From: an uncultured Clostridium sp. | GTDB taxonomy: Bacteria > Bacillota > Clostridia > Oscillospirales > Acutalibacteraceae | Direction: 5' to 3' | Assembly: GCA_958422185.1 (NCBI GenBank) | Contig: CATZNW010000001.1 | Span: forward strand, 72,310-136,309 | Length of the DNA: 64,000 bases | Part shown: positions 53,416 to 61,964 of the stretch, one piece after another | Layout: every line of letters starts with the position of its first letter | How positions within the stretch are numbered: position 1 is the first letter of the stretch | Position numbers and translations under genes: made by a program | The notes under the pieces: generated by a model | What the model saw: the letters and a program-made list of their open reading frames with translations, nothing else | Databases searched by the model: none | What the model was told of the DNA's origin: nothing

Positions 53416-54450
53416 TCAGATAAGATCGGAAAGTATTGTATTGGAAACGAGAAAACCTTTTGGCGTAAACGCAAGACGGGAATCCGTTTCTTTCATAAAT
53501 CCCGCTTTTACATAGGCTGAATAATCTTTTTTAACGAGCGCTTTATCAATACCCCGGGTAAGGCGCAGGCCGAGCATTATCTTTTCCTCATCGGCGCCGC
53601 CAATGCCGTCGTCCACGATATTAAGATCCCTGTCATAATAAAACCGTCTGCCGTTCCAAAACGAGTGGGCGGTTTTTCCTATTCCGAGATAAGGGGTCAG
53701 ATCCCAGTATTTTATATTATGCCGGCTTTCAAAACCGGGCCTTGCGAAATTGCTTATCTCATACTGCAAAAGTCCCTGCTTTTCCAGTTGCGAAACCGTT
53801 TCGAGGTACATATCCGCAACTTCGTTTTCACCGGGAAGTTCAAGTTTATCACGCAGTTTAAAAAACGGAGTTCCCTGCTCGATCTTAAGCATATAGGCGG
53901 AAATGTGCGGCACTTTCATTTGCTTTATAAAATCAAATGTTTGATAAAGCCCGCTCATAGTTTGGCGCGGAGTGCCAAGCATCAGATCAAGGCTGATGTT
54001 AATTATACCGGCCGCGCGCGCGTCCTCCACCGTTTTTGCAACTTTATCGCTGCCCGCAGTCCTGCCGAGGGCGAGCCGCTCCGCTTTAACGGCGCTCTGC
54101 ATACCTATTGAAACACGGTTTATCCCGGCCTTTTTATATTCCATAAAATCACTGCTCAGGTCTTTTGACGGATTGCATTCAATAGTGATCTCGCTGTTTT
54201 CATCTATATTAAACGATCTTTTTGCGGCAGTCAGTATCTTGCTTATAAGATCTGCATTGAGCATGCTTGGCGTGCCGCCGCCCAAATAGACAGTATCAAA
54301 TTCCGCGCCCGTGTATTTTTTAAACTCGCCGCAAATCCGCTCTACATATTCCTTTGCCGCGTTTTCATCATATTTAACGGAATAAAAATCGCAGTACGGG
54401 CATTTTGAAGCACAAAAGGGAATGTGAATATATAATCCGGGTGTTTTCAT
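53416..54450 (-). CDS. hemW: HemW-type radical SAM protein (heme chaperone)
   Basis: 344 residues. Radical SAM cluster Cys13, Cys17, Cys20 in FCASKCPYCDFYS; TVYLGGGTPSML, IECNPSKDL, INRVSIGMQS and ISAYMLKIEQGTPF are HemW-specific blocks, with the C-terminal HemN domain (HNIKYWDLTPYLGIG). Long misannotated as coproporphyrinogen oxidase; HemW proteins bind heme and pass it on. No heme genes are adjacent. Confidence 0.95.
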   Translation of the reverse strand: MKTPGLYIHIPFCASKCPYCDFYSVKYDENAAKEYVERICGEFKKYTGAEFDTVYLGGGTPSMLNADLISKILTAAKRSFNIDENSEITIECNPSKDLSSDFMEYKKAGINRVSIGMQSAVKAERLALGRTAGSDKVAKTVEDARAAGIINISLDLMLGTPRQTMSGLYQTFDFIKQMKVPHISAYMLKIEQGTPFFKLRDKLELPGENEVADMYLETVSQLEKQGLLQYEISNFARPGFESRHNIKYWDLTPYLGIGKTAHSFWNGRRFYYDRDLNIVDDGIGGADEEKIMLGLRLTRGIDKALVKKDYSAYVKAGFMKETDSRLAFTPKGFLVSNTILSDLI

Positions 54451-54498
54451 TATTTCCTCGCTAATAAATTTCTTAATAATATGGTATTTTACAGCGGA

Positions 54499-54762
54499 TT
54501 AAAAGTCAAGAAATTGTTTTTCAAAATCTTTAAGCATCTCATTCGGTTCAATATTAAGGCACCGGCAAAAGCAGGCAAGTTCATAATCGGTTACCTGGCG
54601 CTGGTTTTTTTCAATTTTACTTATCATCTGCTGGTCTATATTTACATTTAAAGTTTGCATACGCGCCGCAAGATCGCTTTGCGTAATGCCCTTTTCTTTT
54701 CTTATTTCCGAAAGTTGTTTGCCTATTACATTTTTATTTCCGCCGAATGTTATCTGTTTCAT
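54499..54762 (-). CDS. XRE family helix-turn-helix regulator
   Basis: 87 residues. The helix-turn-helix runs from GKQLSEIRKEKGITQSDLAARM through MISKIEKNQRQVTDYELACFC with LNIEPNEML closing the domain. Start ATG 54762, as AGGTGAT is only one base from the ATG at 54765. Divergent from the coiled-coil membrane gene at 54889, sharing a short control region with inverted repeats, so it probably represses both. Confidence 0.85.
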   Translation of the reverse strand: MKQITFGGNKNVIGKQLSEIRKEKGITQSDLAARMQTLNVNIDQQMISKIEKNQRQVTDYELACFCRCLNIEPNEMLKDFEKQFLDF

Positions 54763-54782
54763 CATATCACCTATACGTCATA

Positions 54783-54826
54783 TTAACGTATTGACAATAG
54801 CATAAATCAATGATATAATTACGTTA
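54783..54826. promoter_or_regulatory. inverted repeats around the promoter: candidate XRE operators
   Basis: TTAACGTATT (54783-54792) and AATTACGTTA (54817-54826) are near-perfect inverted copies, one overlapping the -35 and the other the -10 of the plus-strand promoter. ACGT also recurs at about 54776. Confidence 0.5.
54791..54819 (+). promoter_or_regulatory. perfect consensus sigma-A promoter
   Basis: TTGACA, exactly 17 bases, TATAAT. It drives the coiled-coil membrane gene and would be very strong when not repressed. Confidence 0.85.
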
Positions 54827-54888
54827 CATTAGAGTATTTGTAAATGACGAAAAATCATTTGTATTTTACATAAAAACGGAGCGGACAT

Positions 54889-55746
54889 ATGAGCGGTTAT
54901 GAACCCATAGACAGACAGGCGTTATTGGCACATCTGTATGACGTAAGAGCGCTGGAACTGACAAAATATAAACTGATAACGGAAATGAACAATAATTCAA
55001 ACCAGATCAATCATTTAGGCTACAAAACGGCATATGTAAAGCCTAAAATTCTTGGTAAAGTAATATTGATTTCTGTTGTAACATTTATTATATGTATTGT
55101 AATTTTCATTATGTTGGGCAACTTTATTATGTTGGGCGGCAATGTTTTTATAAATTCGCCTAATATACTGATATATCTTTTAAGCGCTTTGATAATATCA
55201 TTGGCAATTTGCGCTTTAGCGGGCGCCGTTACGGCAAGTAAAGAACTGAAAAAACTAAAAGAGTATAACAAAAATAAAAGTGCTGATGAATTGCGCGTGG
55301 AAAAAGAATTGGCAAAAAGGCAGGAACTTATAATCACTAACGAAAAGGATGCAAAGGAACTTAAAGAACTGGGTAAGATACTGGAAGAGAATTACTCTAT
55401 AAATCTGATTCCGAGCCAATTCAGAAATGTTGAGGGCGTGTGCTATCTGTATGATTATCTGAGCACGTCAAGAGAAAGTTTTCAGTCCGCACTTTTAAAT
55501 TACAATATGAACAGACTGAATATTAATATGCAGAAAATGATTGCCGCACAAAGCGATATGCTGATACAGCAGTATATTACAAACGCAAAACTTTCCGATA
55601 TGAATAATCACAATAAGGCTGTGCTGAGCAAACTTTCATCTATAGAACAAAATTCTCAACTTGCCGCTAAGTACGCCGCCATGAATGAAATGAATACAAG
55701 AACCATATCATTTTTCAAAACATATGAATTTTTGAGGTATTCTTAA
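54889..55746 (+). CDS. two-helix membrane protein with coiled-coil C-terminus
   Basis: 285 residues. A short polar start, two hydrophobic helices (about residues 56-80 and 90-112), then a long charged coiled coil (ASKELKKLKEYNKNKSADEL and on), and the block IPSQFRNVEGVCYLYDYLSTSRES followed by NMQKMIAAQSDMLIQQYI. I recall the IPSQFRN...YLYDYLSTS block from other uncharacterised Firmicute proteins; no function is known. Own promoter and terminator, divergent from an XRE gene. Confidence 0.7.
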   Translation: MSGYEPIDRQALLAHLYDVRALELTKYKLITEMNNNSNQINHLGYKTAYVKPKILGKVILISVVTFIICIVIFIMLGNFIMLGGNVFINSPNILIYLLSALIISLAICALAGAVTASKELKKLKEYNKNKSADELRVEKELAKRQELIITNEKDAKELKELGKILEENYSINLIPSQFRNVEGVCYLYDYLSTSRESFQSALLNYNMNRLNINMQKMIAAQSDMLIQQYITNAKLSDMNNHNKAVLSKLSSIEQNSQLAAKYAAMNEMNTRTISFFKTYEFLRYS

Positions 55747-55766
55747 TTTATTTGATACAATATTGC

Positions 55767-55803
55767 AAAAAGGAGCAGAACCGTATCGTTCTGCTCCTTT
55801 TAT
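55767..55803. terminator. terminator after the coiled-coil gene
   Basis: AAAGGAGCAGAAC-CGTATC-GTTCTGCTCCTTT; also usable by typA on the other strand. Confidence 0.9.
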
Positions 55804-55808
55804 TAATA

Positions 55809-57632
55809 TCATTTTTTACGGCTTTCGGCTTTTAGGCGCTGGCTCTTATCCAGGATGGATTTTCTGAGCCTGATGGATTTCGGCGTAACTTCAAGCAGTT
55901 CGTCATCCGCAAGGAATTCCATACTCTGTTCAAGTGAAAGAGTGGTTGGCGGAACGAGTTTAAGAGCCTCGTCCGAGCCGCTGGCACGCGTATTCGTAAC
56001 GTGCTTTTTCTTGCAGACATTGCAGATTATATCCTCGTTTTTGTTACATTCGCCGACGATCATACCCTCGTAAACATCCACGCCGGGACCGATAAAGAGC
56101 CTGCCCCTGTCCTGCGTGTTCCAAAGACCGTAGCCGGTTGAAACACCTGTTTCGTGGGCAACGATTGAACCTCTTGTTCTTGTTGCTATTGCGCCCTTAT
56201 ACGGCTCGTAGCCGACAAAAAGCTGGTTCATGATACCGTTTCCGTTCGTATCGGTCAGGAATTCACTTCTGTAGCCTATAAGCCCTCGGGAGGGGATCTT
56301 TATCTCAAGATGAGTCATACCCGTTGTGCGGGTATCCATCTTTTCCACCTCGCCTTTTCTGGAGCAGAGTTTTTCTATTACGCTGCCAACATATTCCTCC
56401 GGCACCTCTACTATTGCAAGCTCAACAGGTTCCAGAGTCTGCCCGGTCTGCTCGTCCTTTTTAAGAATGACCTGAGGGCGGGAGACCTGAAATTCATAGT
56501 TTTCACGGCGCATGGTTTCTATCAGGATGGAAAGGTGAAGTTCTCCCCTGCCGGACACTTTGAAAGTATCCATGGAATCCGTTTCCTCAACCCGCATCGA
56601 AACGTTGGTCTCGACTTCTTTAAATAATCTGTCCCTCAGGTTACGGCTGGTAACGTATTTGCCCTCTCTTCCGGCAAACGGCGAATCGTTCACCATAAAA
56701 TTCATGCTGATCGTAGGCTCGTCTATTTTAACGAACGGCAGCGGTTCAATACGTTCGGGATCGCAGATCGTTTCGCCGATATTCAGATCCGGAATGCCGG
56801 CAACGCACACAATATCGCCAAGATCCGCCTCCGTGCATGGCACTCTTTTCAGGCCCTCAAACTGATAAAACTTTGTGATATGTATATTCTCACGTCCGCC
56901 GTCCTGTTTACAGAGCACATAAGGCGTATTTACCCTGATCTTTCCTCTTTCCACCCTGCCGACACCGATCCTGCCGACATAATCGTCATATTCAAGAGAC
57001 GAAAACAGCATCTGTGCAGGGCCGTCCGGATCGCCGGACGGTCCCGGAATATATTCCAGAATCGCGTCAAACAGAGGCCTTAGATCCCCTTCGCGGACAT
57101 TCGGATCCTTGCTTGCATAACCGTCTCTTGCAGAAGCATAGATCACGGGGAATTCTATCTGATCATCGTCCGCGCCGAGCTCAATAAACAGGTCCAGCAC
57201 CTCATCTATTACTTCAGCCGGGCGTGCCCCGGGCCTGTCTATCTTATTAACGACTACAAGCGGCGTTTTCTTTAATCCCAGTGCCTTTTTAAGAACAAAA
57301 CGTGTTTGCGGCATGCAGCCCTCAAAGGCGTCAACCAGCAGCAAAACGCCGTCTACCATTGTCAGAATACGTTCTACCTCTCCGCCGAAGTCCGCATGCC
57401 CGGGTGTGTCTACGATATTGATCTTTGTATCATTATAGTGCACGGCAGTATTTTTGGAAAGGATGGTTATTCCTCTTTCACGCTCCAGAGCATTACTGTC
57501 CATAACTCTTTCATCCACTACTTCGTTTACACGAAAGGTGCCGCTCTGGCGCAGCATTTCATCCACGAGCGTAGTCTTGCCGTGGTCTACATGGGCAATG
57601 ATCGCTATATTCCTAAGATTATTAACCTGCAT
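55809..57632 (-). CDS. typA: translational GTPase TypA/BipA
   Basis: 607 residues from ATG 57632 (GGAG upstream). GTPase motifs HVDHGKTT (residues 14-21), RGITI, DTPGHADFGGEVER and NKIDRPGAR; then the EF-G-like domains and the TypA-specific C-terminal domain starting TRTRGSIVAHETG. Binds ribosomes and helps 50S assembly and growth under stress. Its leader carries a UUCG-capped hairpin. Confidence 0.96.
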   Translation of the reverse strand: MQVNNLRNIAIIAHVDHGKTTLVDEMLRQSGTFRVNEVVDERVMDSNALERERGITILSKNTAVHYNDTKINIVDTPGHADFGGEVERILTMVDGVLLLVDAFEGCMPQTRFVLKKALGLKKTPLVVVNKIDRPGARPAEVIDEVLDLFIELGADDDQIEFPVIYASARDGYASKDPNVREGDLRPLFDAILEYIPGPSGDPDGPAQMLFSSLEYDDYVGRIGVGRVERGKIRVNTPYVLCKQDGGRENIHITKFYQFEGLKRVPCTEADLGDIVCVAGIPDLNIGETICDPERIEPLPFVKIDEPTISMNFMVNDSPFAGREGKYVTSRNLRDRLFKEVETNVSMRVEETDSMDTFKVSGRGELHLSILIETMRRENYEFQVSRPQVILKKDEQTGQTLEPVELAIVEVPEEYVGSVIEKLCSRKGEVEKMDTRTTGMTHLEIKIPSRGLIGYRSEFLTDTNGNGIMNQLFVGYEPYKGAIATRTRGSIVAHETGVSTGYGLWNTQDRGRLFIGPGVDVYEGMIVGECNKNEDIICNVCKKKHVTNTRASGSDEALKLVPPTTLSLEQSMEFLADDELLEVTPKSIRLRKSILDKSQRLKAESRKK

Positions 57633-57698
57633 TGTACCACTCTCCGTCACATTTCAATATTCATAATGTCCGCCGCTTCATGCCGGCGAAATAAGTAT

Positions 57699-57720
57699 CT
57701 GCCCTGCCGAAGCAAGGCAG
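57699..57720 (-). other. UUCG-capped hairpin in the typA leader
   Basis: In the minus-strand RNA CTGCCTTGC pairs with GCAGGGCAG (one G-U) around TTCG, closed by C-G, an exceptionally stable tetraloop. No T run follows, so it is not a normal terminator. A longer imperfect repeat (AATGCTCTTTCAGCCTTG against CAAGGCTGAAAGCATT) lies next to it. Confidence 0.55.
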
Positions 57721-57834
57721 AACAATGCTCTTTCAGCCTTGTATTCAATGAATCCGTTTGTATTTTACCACTAAGAGGGCGGTTTGGCAAGGCTGAAAGC
57801 ATTTATATTTAAAAAAGGCTTTTGCCGCATTTGC

Positions 57835-57863
57835 TTTACAAAAGGACCGCCGTTTGGTAAAAT
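57835..57863 (+). promoter_or_regulatory. sigma-A promoter for the DUF4091 gene
   Basis: TTTACA, 17 bases, TAAAAT, 57 bases before the start. Confidence 0.65.
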
Positions 57864-57919
57864 GAATTTATAATGCTTAACGCAGCGCATACGAGCCGGC
57901 AAAAAACAAAGAGGGTTTT

Positions 57920-59572
57920 ATGATGACAGAAAATAAAAAAATCAGAATCGTTTCACCGCTTGAAAAAGTTTTTCCTGATTCAGAGGATACGTTCGAAAAC
58001 TTCCGCAGCTTTTCCATGATGAAAAACGAGAAAAAATCATTTCAGATAGTCTTCAGCGCAGATAAAAACGCAAGTGTTAAATTTGAAGTGAATTCGCCGC
58101 TCCGGAAGTATTTTAAATTCAGTTTAGTTAAACTGATACCGGCAAAACTGACCCGTCCTAAAAAAGCGGATGACTACTATATAGATAAAAAAAGACACGC
58201 ATATCCCGATTTGCTCATACCGATTGACGGATATTCATTCACTGCCGAACACAGCGGCTTCAACTGCGTTTGGGCGCAGATTTCCGGCGAGCTTCCTGCA
58301 GGAGAATTTGACGCGCAGTTTACCTGCGGAGACGAAAGCGTGAAAATCAACATCAGGGTTATTGACGCCGTTTTGCCAAAGCAGGAGCTGATCTATACAA
58401 ACTGGTTTCACACAGACTGCCTGATGAGTTATTACGGCTTTGCTGCGTTTTCAACGGAATACTGGCAATGTGCGGAAAAGTTTCTGCGCCGGGCGGCGGA
58501 ATACGGAATGAACTGCGTTTTAACGCCGCTTTTCACTTTCCCGCTTGACACTCGTGTGGGAGGAAAACGCCCGACAGTACAGCTTGTTGACGTTCGTGTG
58601 ACAGGGAAGGACAAATATGAATTTTCATTTGATAACCTTGATAAATGGATAGAACTGTGCGAAAAATGCGGCATTGAGTATTTTGAGATGAGTCACCTTT
58701 TCACACAGTGGGGCGCAAGGCACGCGCCTAAAATCATTGCGGAATACAGCGGCGGGAAGAAAAAGATATTCGGCTGGAGGACCAAGGCATCCGGTAAAAG
58801 ATACCGCCTGTTTACTGAACAGTTCGCCGCAGCATTAAAGAAATACATAGAGAAAAAAGGAATAAAAAACCGCTGTATTTTTCACGTTTCGGACGAACCC
58901 GCAAAGCACCAGCTTAGGTCATATTCCAAGGCTGCGGATATCATCAGGAAAAACTTTAACGGATTTAAGATCGCCGACGCACTTTCCGATTTTTCATTTT
59001 ATAAAAAGGGAGTTGTTGAAACCCCGATCCCCGCAACGGATCACATTGAGCCTTTTATAGGAAATGTTCCGGAACTTTGGACCTATTACTGCAGCGCGCA
59101 GGGTGAAAAATACGTTTCCAACAGGTTTTTCGATATACCGAGCGAAAGAAACAGGATCATCGGCTTCCAGCTATATAAATTTAATGTTAAAGGGTTTCTG
59201 CACTGGGGATATAATTTTTATTACACAAGATTTTCAAAACGCCTTGCAGATCCGTTTACCGAGCCGGACGCCGGTGCGAAGTTCCCTGCAGGAGACAGTT
59301 TTGTTGTTTACCCGGGCAAAAATTTTGAACCTCTTGACTCGCTGAGGCTGCACATTTTTTACGACGGCTTACAGGATGTGCTTGCGCTTCAGCTGCTTGA
59401 AAGCCTTGCCGGCAGGGAAAAAGCCGTTTCGGTTCTTGAAGAAGGTCTGAAAACGCCGCTGACTTTCAGCGAGTACCCCCACTCCGCCGCATGGCTGCTC
59501 AATACCCGCGAACGAATAAACGAAGAAATAAAAAAATACCTGCCGCACAGACAAACGGAGATGCAGATATGA
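57920..59572 (+). CDS. DUF4091/GH123-like glycoside hydrolase
   Basis: 550 residues, no signal peptide. N-terminal beta-sandwich, then a barrel with TNWFHTDCLMSYYGF, FEMSHLFTQWGA, the acidic pair in FHVSDEPAKHQ (Asp-Glu as used by GH123 for substrate-assisted cleavage of beta-GalNAc) and KGFLHWGYNFYYT. C-terminal DUF4091 region has RLHIFYDGLQDV. GH123 activity is inferred. GAGGG upstream; two adjacent ATGs at 57920 and 57923. Confidence 0.82.
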   Translation: MMTENKKIRIVSPLEKVFPDSEDTFENFRSFSMMKNEKKSFQIVFSADKNASVKFEVNSPLRKYFKFSLVKLIPAKLTRPKKADDYYIDKKRHAYPDLLIPIDGYSFTAEHSGFNCVWAQISGELPAGEFDAQFTCGDESVKINIRVIDAVLPKQELIYTNWFHTDCLMSYYGFAAFSTEYWQCAEKFLRRAAEYGMNCVLTPLFTFPLDTRVGGKRPTVQLVDVRVTGKDKYEFSFDNLDKWIELCEKCGIEYFEMSHLFTQWGARHAPKIIAEYSGGKKKIFGWRTKASGKRYRLFTEQFAAALKKYIEKKGIKNRCIFHVSDEPAKHQLRSYSKAADIIRKNFNGFKIADALSDFSFYKKGVVETPIPATDHIEPFIGNVPELWTYYCSAQGEKYVSNRFFDIPSERNRIIGFQLYKFNVKGFLHWGYNFYYTRFSKRLADPFTEPDAGAKFPAGDSFVVYPGKNFEPLDSLRLHIFYDGLQDVLALQLLESLAGREKAVSVLEEGLKTPLTFSEYPHSAAWLLNTRERINEEIKKYLPHRQTEMQI

Positions 59573-60084
59573 AAAAAGCTATTGCATTCATAATATTAAC
59601 GGTTCTTATAGTTTGCTCGGCGACGGCATGCAGTGCAGAGGAGCCGGTTGCGCAAATATCCACAACTGCTGTAACCGATTCTGAGGGGCAGACAAGATAC
59701 TATGAATATGTAACTGACGAAAACGGAGAAAGCGTTACCGATACTAACGGCAGCACATTAATGGCTGAGATAGCGACAGATCCCAACGGCACTGCCGTAA
59801 CAGATCGCAGCGGAGAATATGTTACAGAAAACAAAACGGTTTTTTCATTGCATAATAAGCAGGACAGCACCACGATCAACAGTGGCAGCGGCAAAACAGA
59901 AAGCGAAGCCGGTTCGGACGCCGACAACGAAGTTGAGTTTGACCCGAACAGCGGGAGCGGAACAACCGCCGCTACAGAAAAGCCTACAACCACCACAGCC
60001 ACACCGAGTACAGTAACAGATCCGTCAGTTGCCACCACCCAGTCCGCAACTGATTCCGACGGCTGGATAAACAAATGGTATTAA
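59569..60084 (+). CDS. threonine-rich lipoprotein with short repeats
   Basis: 171 residues. The ATG overlaps the preceding stop as ATGA, so it is coupled to the hydrolase gene; GGAG is upstream. Signal peptide with lipobox ATAC, then three imperfect repeats of a TDxxGxxVTD type (TDENGESVTDTNGS, TDPNGTAVTDRSGE), and a serine/threonine/proline-rich low-complexity tail ending WINKWY. No family recognised. It may be a surface spacer or anchor. Confidence 0.7.
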   Translation: MKKAIAFIILTVLIVCSATACSAEEPVAQISTTAVTDSEGQTRYYEYVTDENGESVTDTNGSTLMAEIATDPNGTAVTDRSGEYVTENKTVFSLHNKQDSTTINSGSGKTESEAGSDADNEVEFDPNSGSGTTAATEKPTTTTATPSTVTDPSVATTQSATDSDGWINKWY

Positions 60085-60086
60085 TG

Positions 60087-60125
60087 AAAACCCGGCTGAA
60101 CTCCAGTGTTCAGCCGGGTTTTTTA
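60087..60125. terminator. bidirectional terminator
   Basis: AAAACCCGGCTGAAC-TCCAGT-GTTCAGCCGGGTTTT with T tail; ends the lipoprotein gene and the converging phosphoesterase gene. Confidence 0.92.
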
Positions 60126-60183
60126 TTGTAGATTCTGTCTTTAGACGGCCCGAACATGCAAAATCAGCTGCCGGCTGAAGTAT

Positions 60184-61728
60184 TCACCGCCAGGATACGC
60201 TTTCACTGAGAAGTATATCGCCGTCAGTATCAGCGCTTTGCAGTTCGATTCCCCGAGATGAAAGATGCAGGATGGAAGCAACATAAGAACCGCTTCCAGC
60301 CGAATCAATACCCCCGTCCACAAAGACCGGGTAAGCGCCGTTGTTATCAAAATCAAGTGCATGCTCATGACCGCCGGCAAGCAGACTTACGCCAAGTGAA
60401 TCCAGCTTTGAAATAGCACGCTGCGAAAGATCCGGCTCAATACAAATCTCGGCCGAATGGCACAGTGCAATGGTATTTTTTCCGGTGCTTTCAAGAGTTT
60501 CCAGCCACTCGACCATACTGCGCCTGTAGTTTTCATAATCTACCATTCCGCCGTATTCAGGGTGGGAATCTTCCTTGTCCTCGCAGCTGTCCAGCACAAC
60601 AAAATCATAACTGCCGAGCGAAGTCGTATAATAAAAATCATTATAGCCGAGATAGCCGGCAAGATTGGCTGCACTGCGCCCGCGCGTCTCATGATTGCCG
60701 CGCACATATATCACCGGCATCGTGCCCCCGGTAAGATCAGCCGCAAAATCAAGTATATAATCTGCAACATCGTTTTCACTCATAAGGGCCGGCGCACAGT
60801 CTCCCAGCAGAATGACCGCCTGATAACCGCCTAAGGCTTTTGCCGCGGCCTTTGCCTTTTCATTTTTTGTGTGCCAGTCCGAAACAGTAAGCACATCTAT
60901 GTTTTCTCCGAATGCATCGTTAAAAGCAAATTCTCCGCTTTCTATGGTTTTTCCGTTACGGCCTCCGTAACTGAGTTCGTCAATGACCCTTGTTGCACCC
61001 ACTTTATATGTGTTTCCGGAAAGGTCTTCTTTTGGTACTGTTACGGTATGAATGATGCTGTCTCCGTTTTTCCTTCCTCCGGATTCATCATAAACGCGCA
61101 CAGTTTCCGAACCGTATTCATACTCGAGATATGCGGTGGCCTTATCATTTGTTGTAAAGACTACTGAATATTCGCTGCCGTTATCAAACACAACAGGGTT
61201 TGAAATAAATTCGAACCCGGAAAGCGGGAACACAGAATTAACCGCGGTAACGACCAACACCAGAGCCGTAATACACGAAACAACACGCCGGAGAATTTTA
61301 TTTTTCACAAGAGGAAAAACGAAAGCAAAAAACGCGACTCCAACAACAAATGCCCATATTGGAAATGCGGACCGGAAAAGTGCAAAAGCTGAGGACAGAC
61401 TCATGCCCTTGTCCGTTATAAGGGCCGCAACTGAATAAACAAAAACAATAACTGCAAGCGCCTCGCTTATAAAAGCAGCAACATTCATAAGTTTTTCCGG
61501 AATGATATATTTTTCACGCGCCTTTGCGTTTAATATCAACAACAAACATACTGCTCCTGCAGCAGAAAATACAAACAACCCTAATGAAAATCCCGTATAA
61601 AGTACATTGTCAACAAAGACGAAACCGTATCTTACCGAATAAAATATAAGCACGGCAACTGAAGAAAACGCGGTAAAAAATGCAATCGCTCCTTTGCTGA
61701 ACAACAGCCTGTTTAAAACTTTTTTCAT
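60184..61728 (-). CDS. membrane metallophosphoesterase
   Basis: 514 residues. Five hydrophobic helices in the first ~175 residues, a beta-rich fibronectin-like part (EYSVVFTTNDKATAYLEYEY), then a calcineurin-like phosphatase with all motifs: VSDWH, LLGDC, RGNHETRG, ALCHSAE and AGGHEH. The catalytic domain is likely extracellular. Substrate unknown. AAAGGGGTGA before ATG 61728. Confidence 0.88.
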   Translation of the reverse strand: MKKVLNRLLFSKGAIAFFTAFSSVAVLIFYSVRYGFVFVDNVLYTGFSLGLFVFSAAGAVCLLLILNAKAREKYIIPEKLMNVAAFISEALAVIVFVYSVAALITDKGMSLSSAFALFRSAFPIWAFVVGVAFFAFVFPLVKNKILRRVVSCITALVLVVTAVNSVFPLSGFEFISNPVVFDNGSEYSVVFTTNDKATAYLEYEYGSETVRVYDESGGRKNGDSIIHTVTVPKEDLSGNTYKVGATRVIDELSYGGRNGKTIESGEFAFNDAFGENIDVLTVSDWHTKNEKAKAAAKALGGYQAVILLGDCAPALMSENDVADYILDFAADLTGGTMPVIYVRGNHETRGRSAANLAGYLGYNDFYYTTSLGSYDFVVLDSCEDKEDSHPEYGGMVDYENYRRSMVEWLETLESTGKNTIALCHSAEICIEPDLSQRAISKLDSLGVSLLAGGHEHALDFDNNGAYPVFVDGGIDSAGSGSYVASILHLSSRGIELQSADTDGDILLSESVSWR

Positions 61729-61740
61729 GCGTTCACCCCT

Positions 61741-61964
61741 TTAAATAAATGATATTATAGCTGGCAACACCCGCCGGAAAACAAAAATTATAACTTAAAT
61801 AAATAACGCCGCGGGGCACTGTGCCCGCGCCGAAAGCGATTACTTTGTTTGGAACGGTCCTGCGTTACAGTTTGTTCTACCGCACGCCGGATATTTTTTC
61901 TTTAATCAAGAAACAAAATCGTTCCGCTGCCACAAAGATGCTGATTTCTTAAACCCGGACTCTG
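61741..61964. other. gap between fucI and the phosphoesterase gene
   Basis: No gene seen. Holds a likely fucI terminator (61811-61828) and a TATAAT at about 61751-61756 on the minus strand for the phosphoesterase gene, with no good -35. Confidence 0.4.
61811..61828 (-). terminator. likely fucI terminator
   Basis: GCGGGCAC / GTGCCCCGC stem with one bulged base, then TTATTTATTT on the minus strand. Confidence 0.55.
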
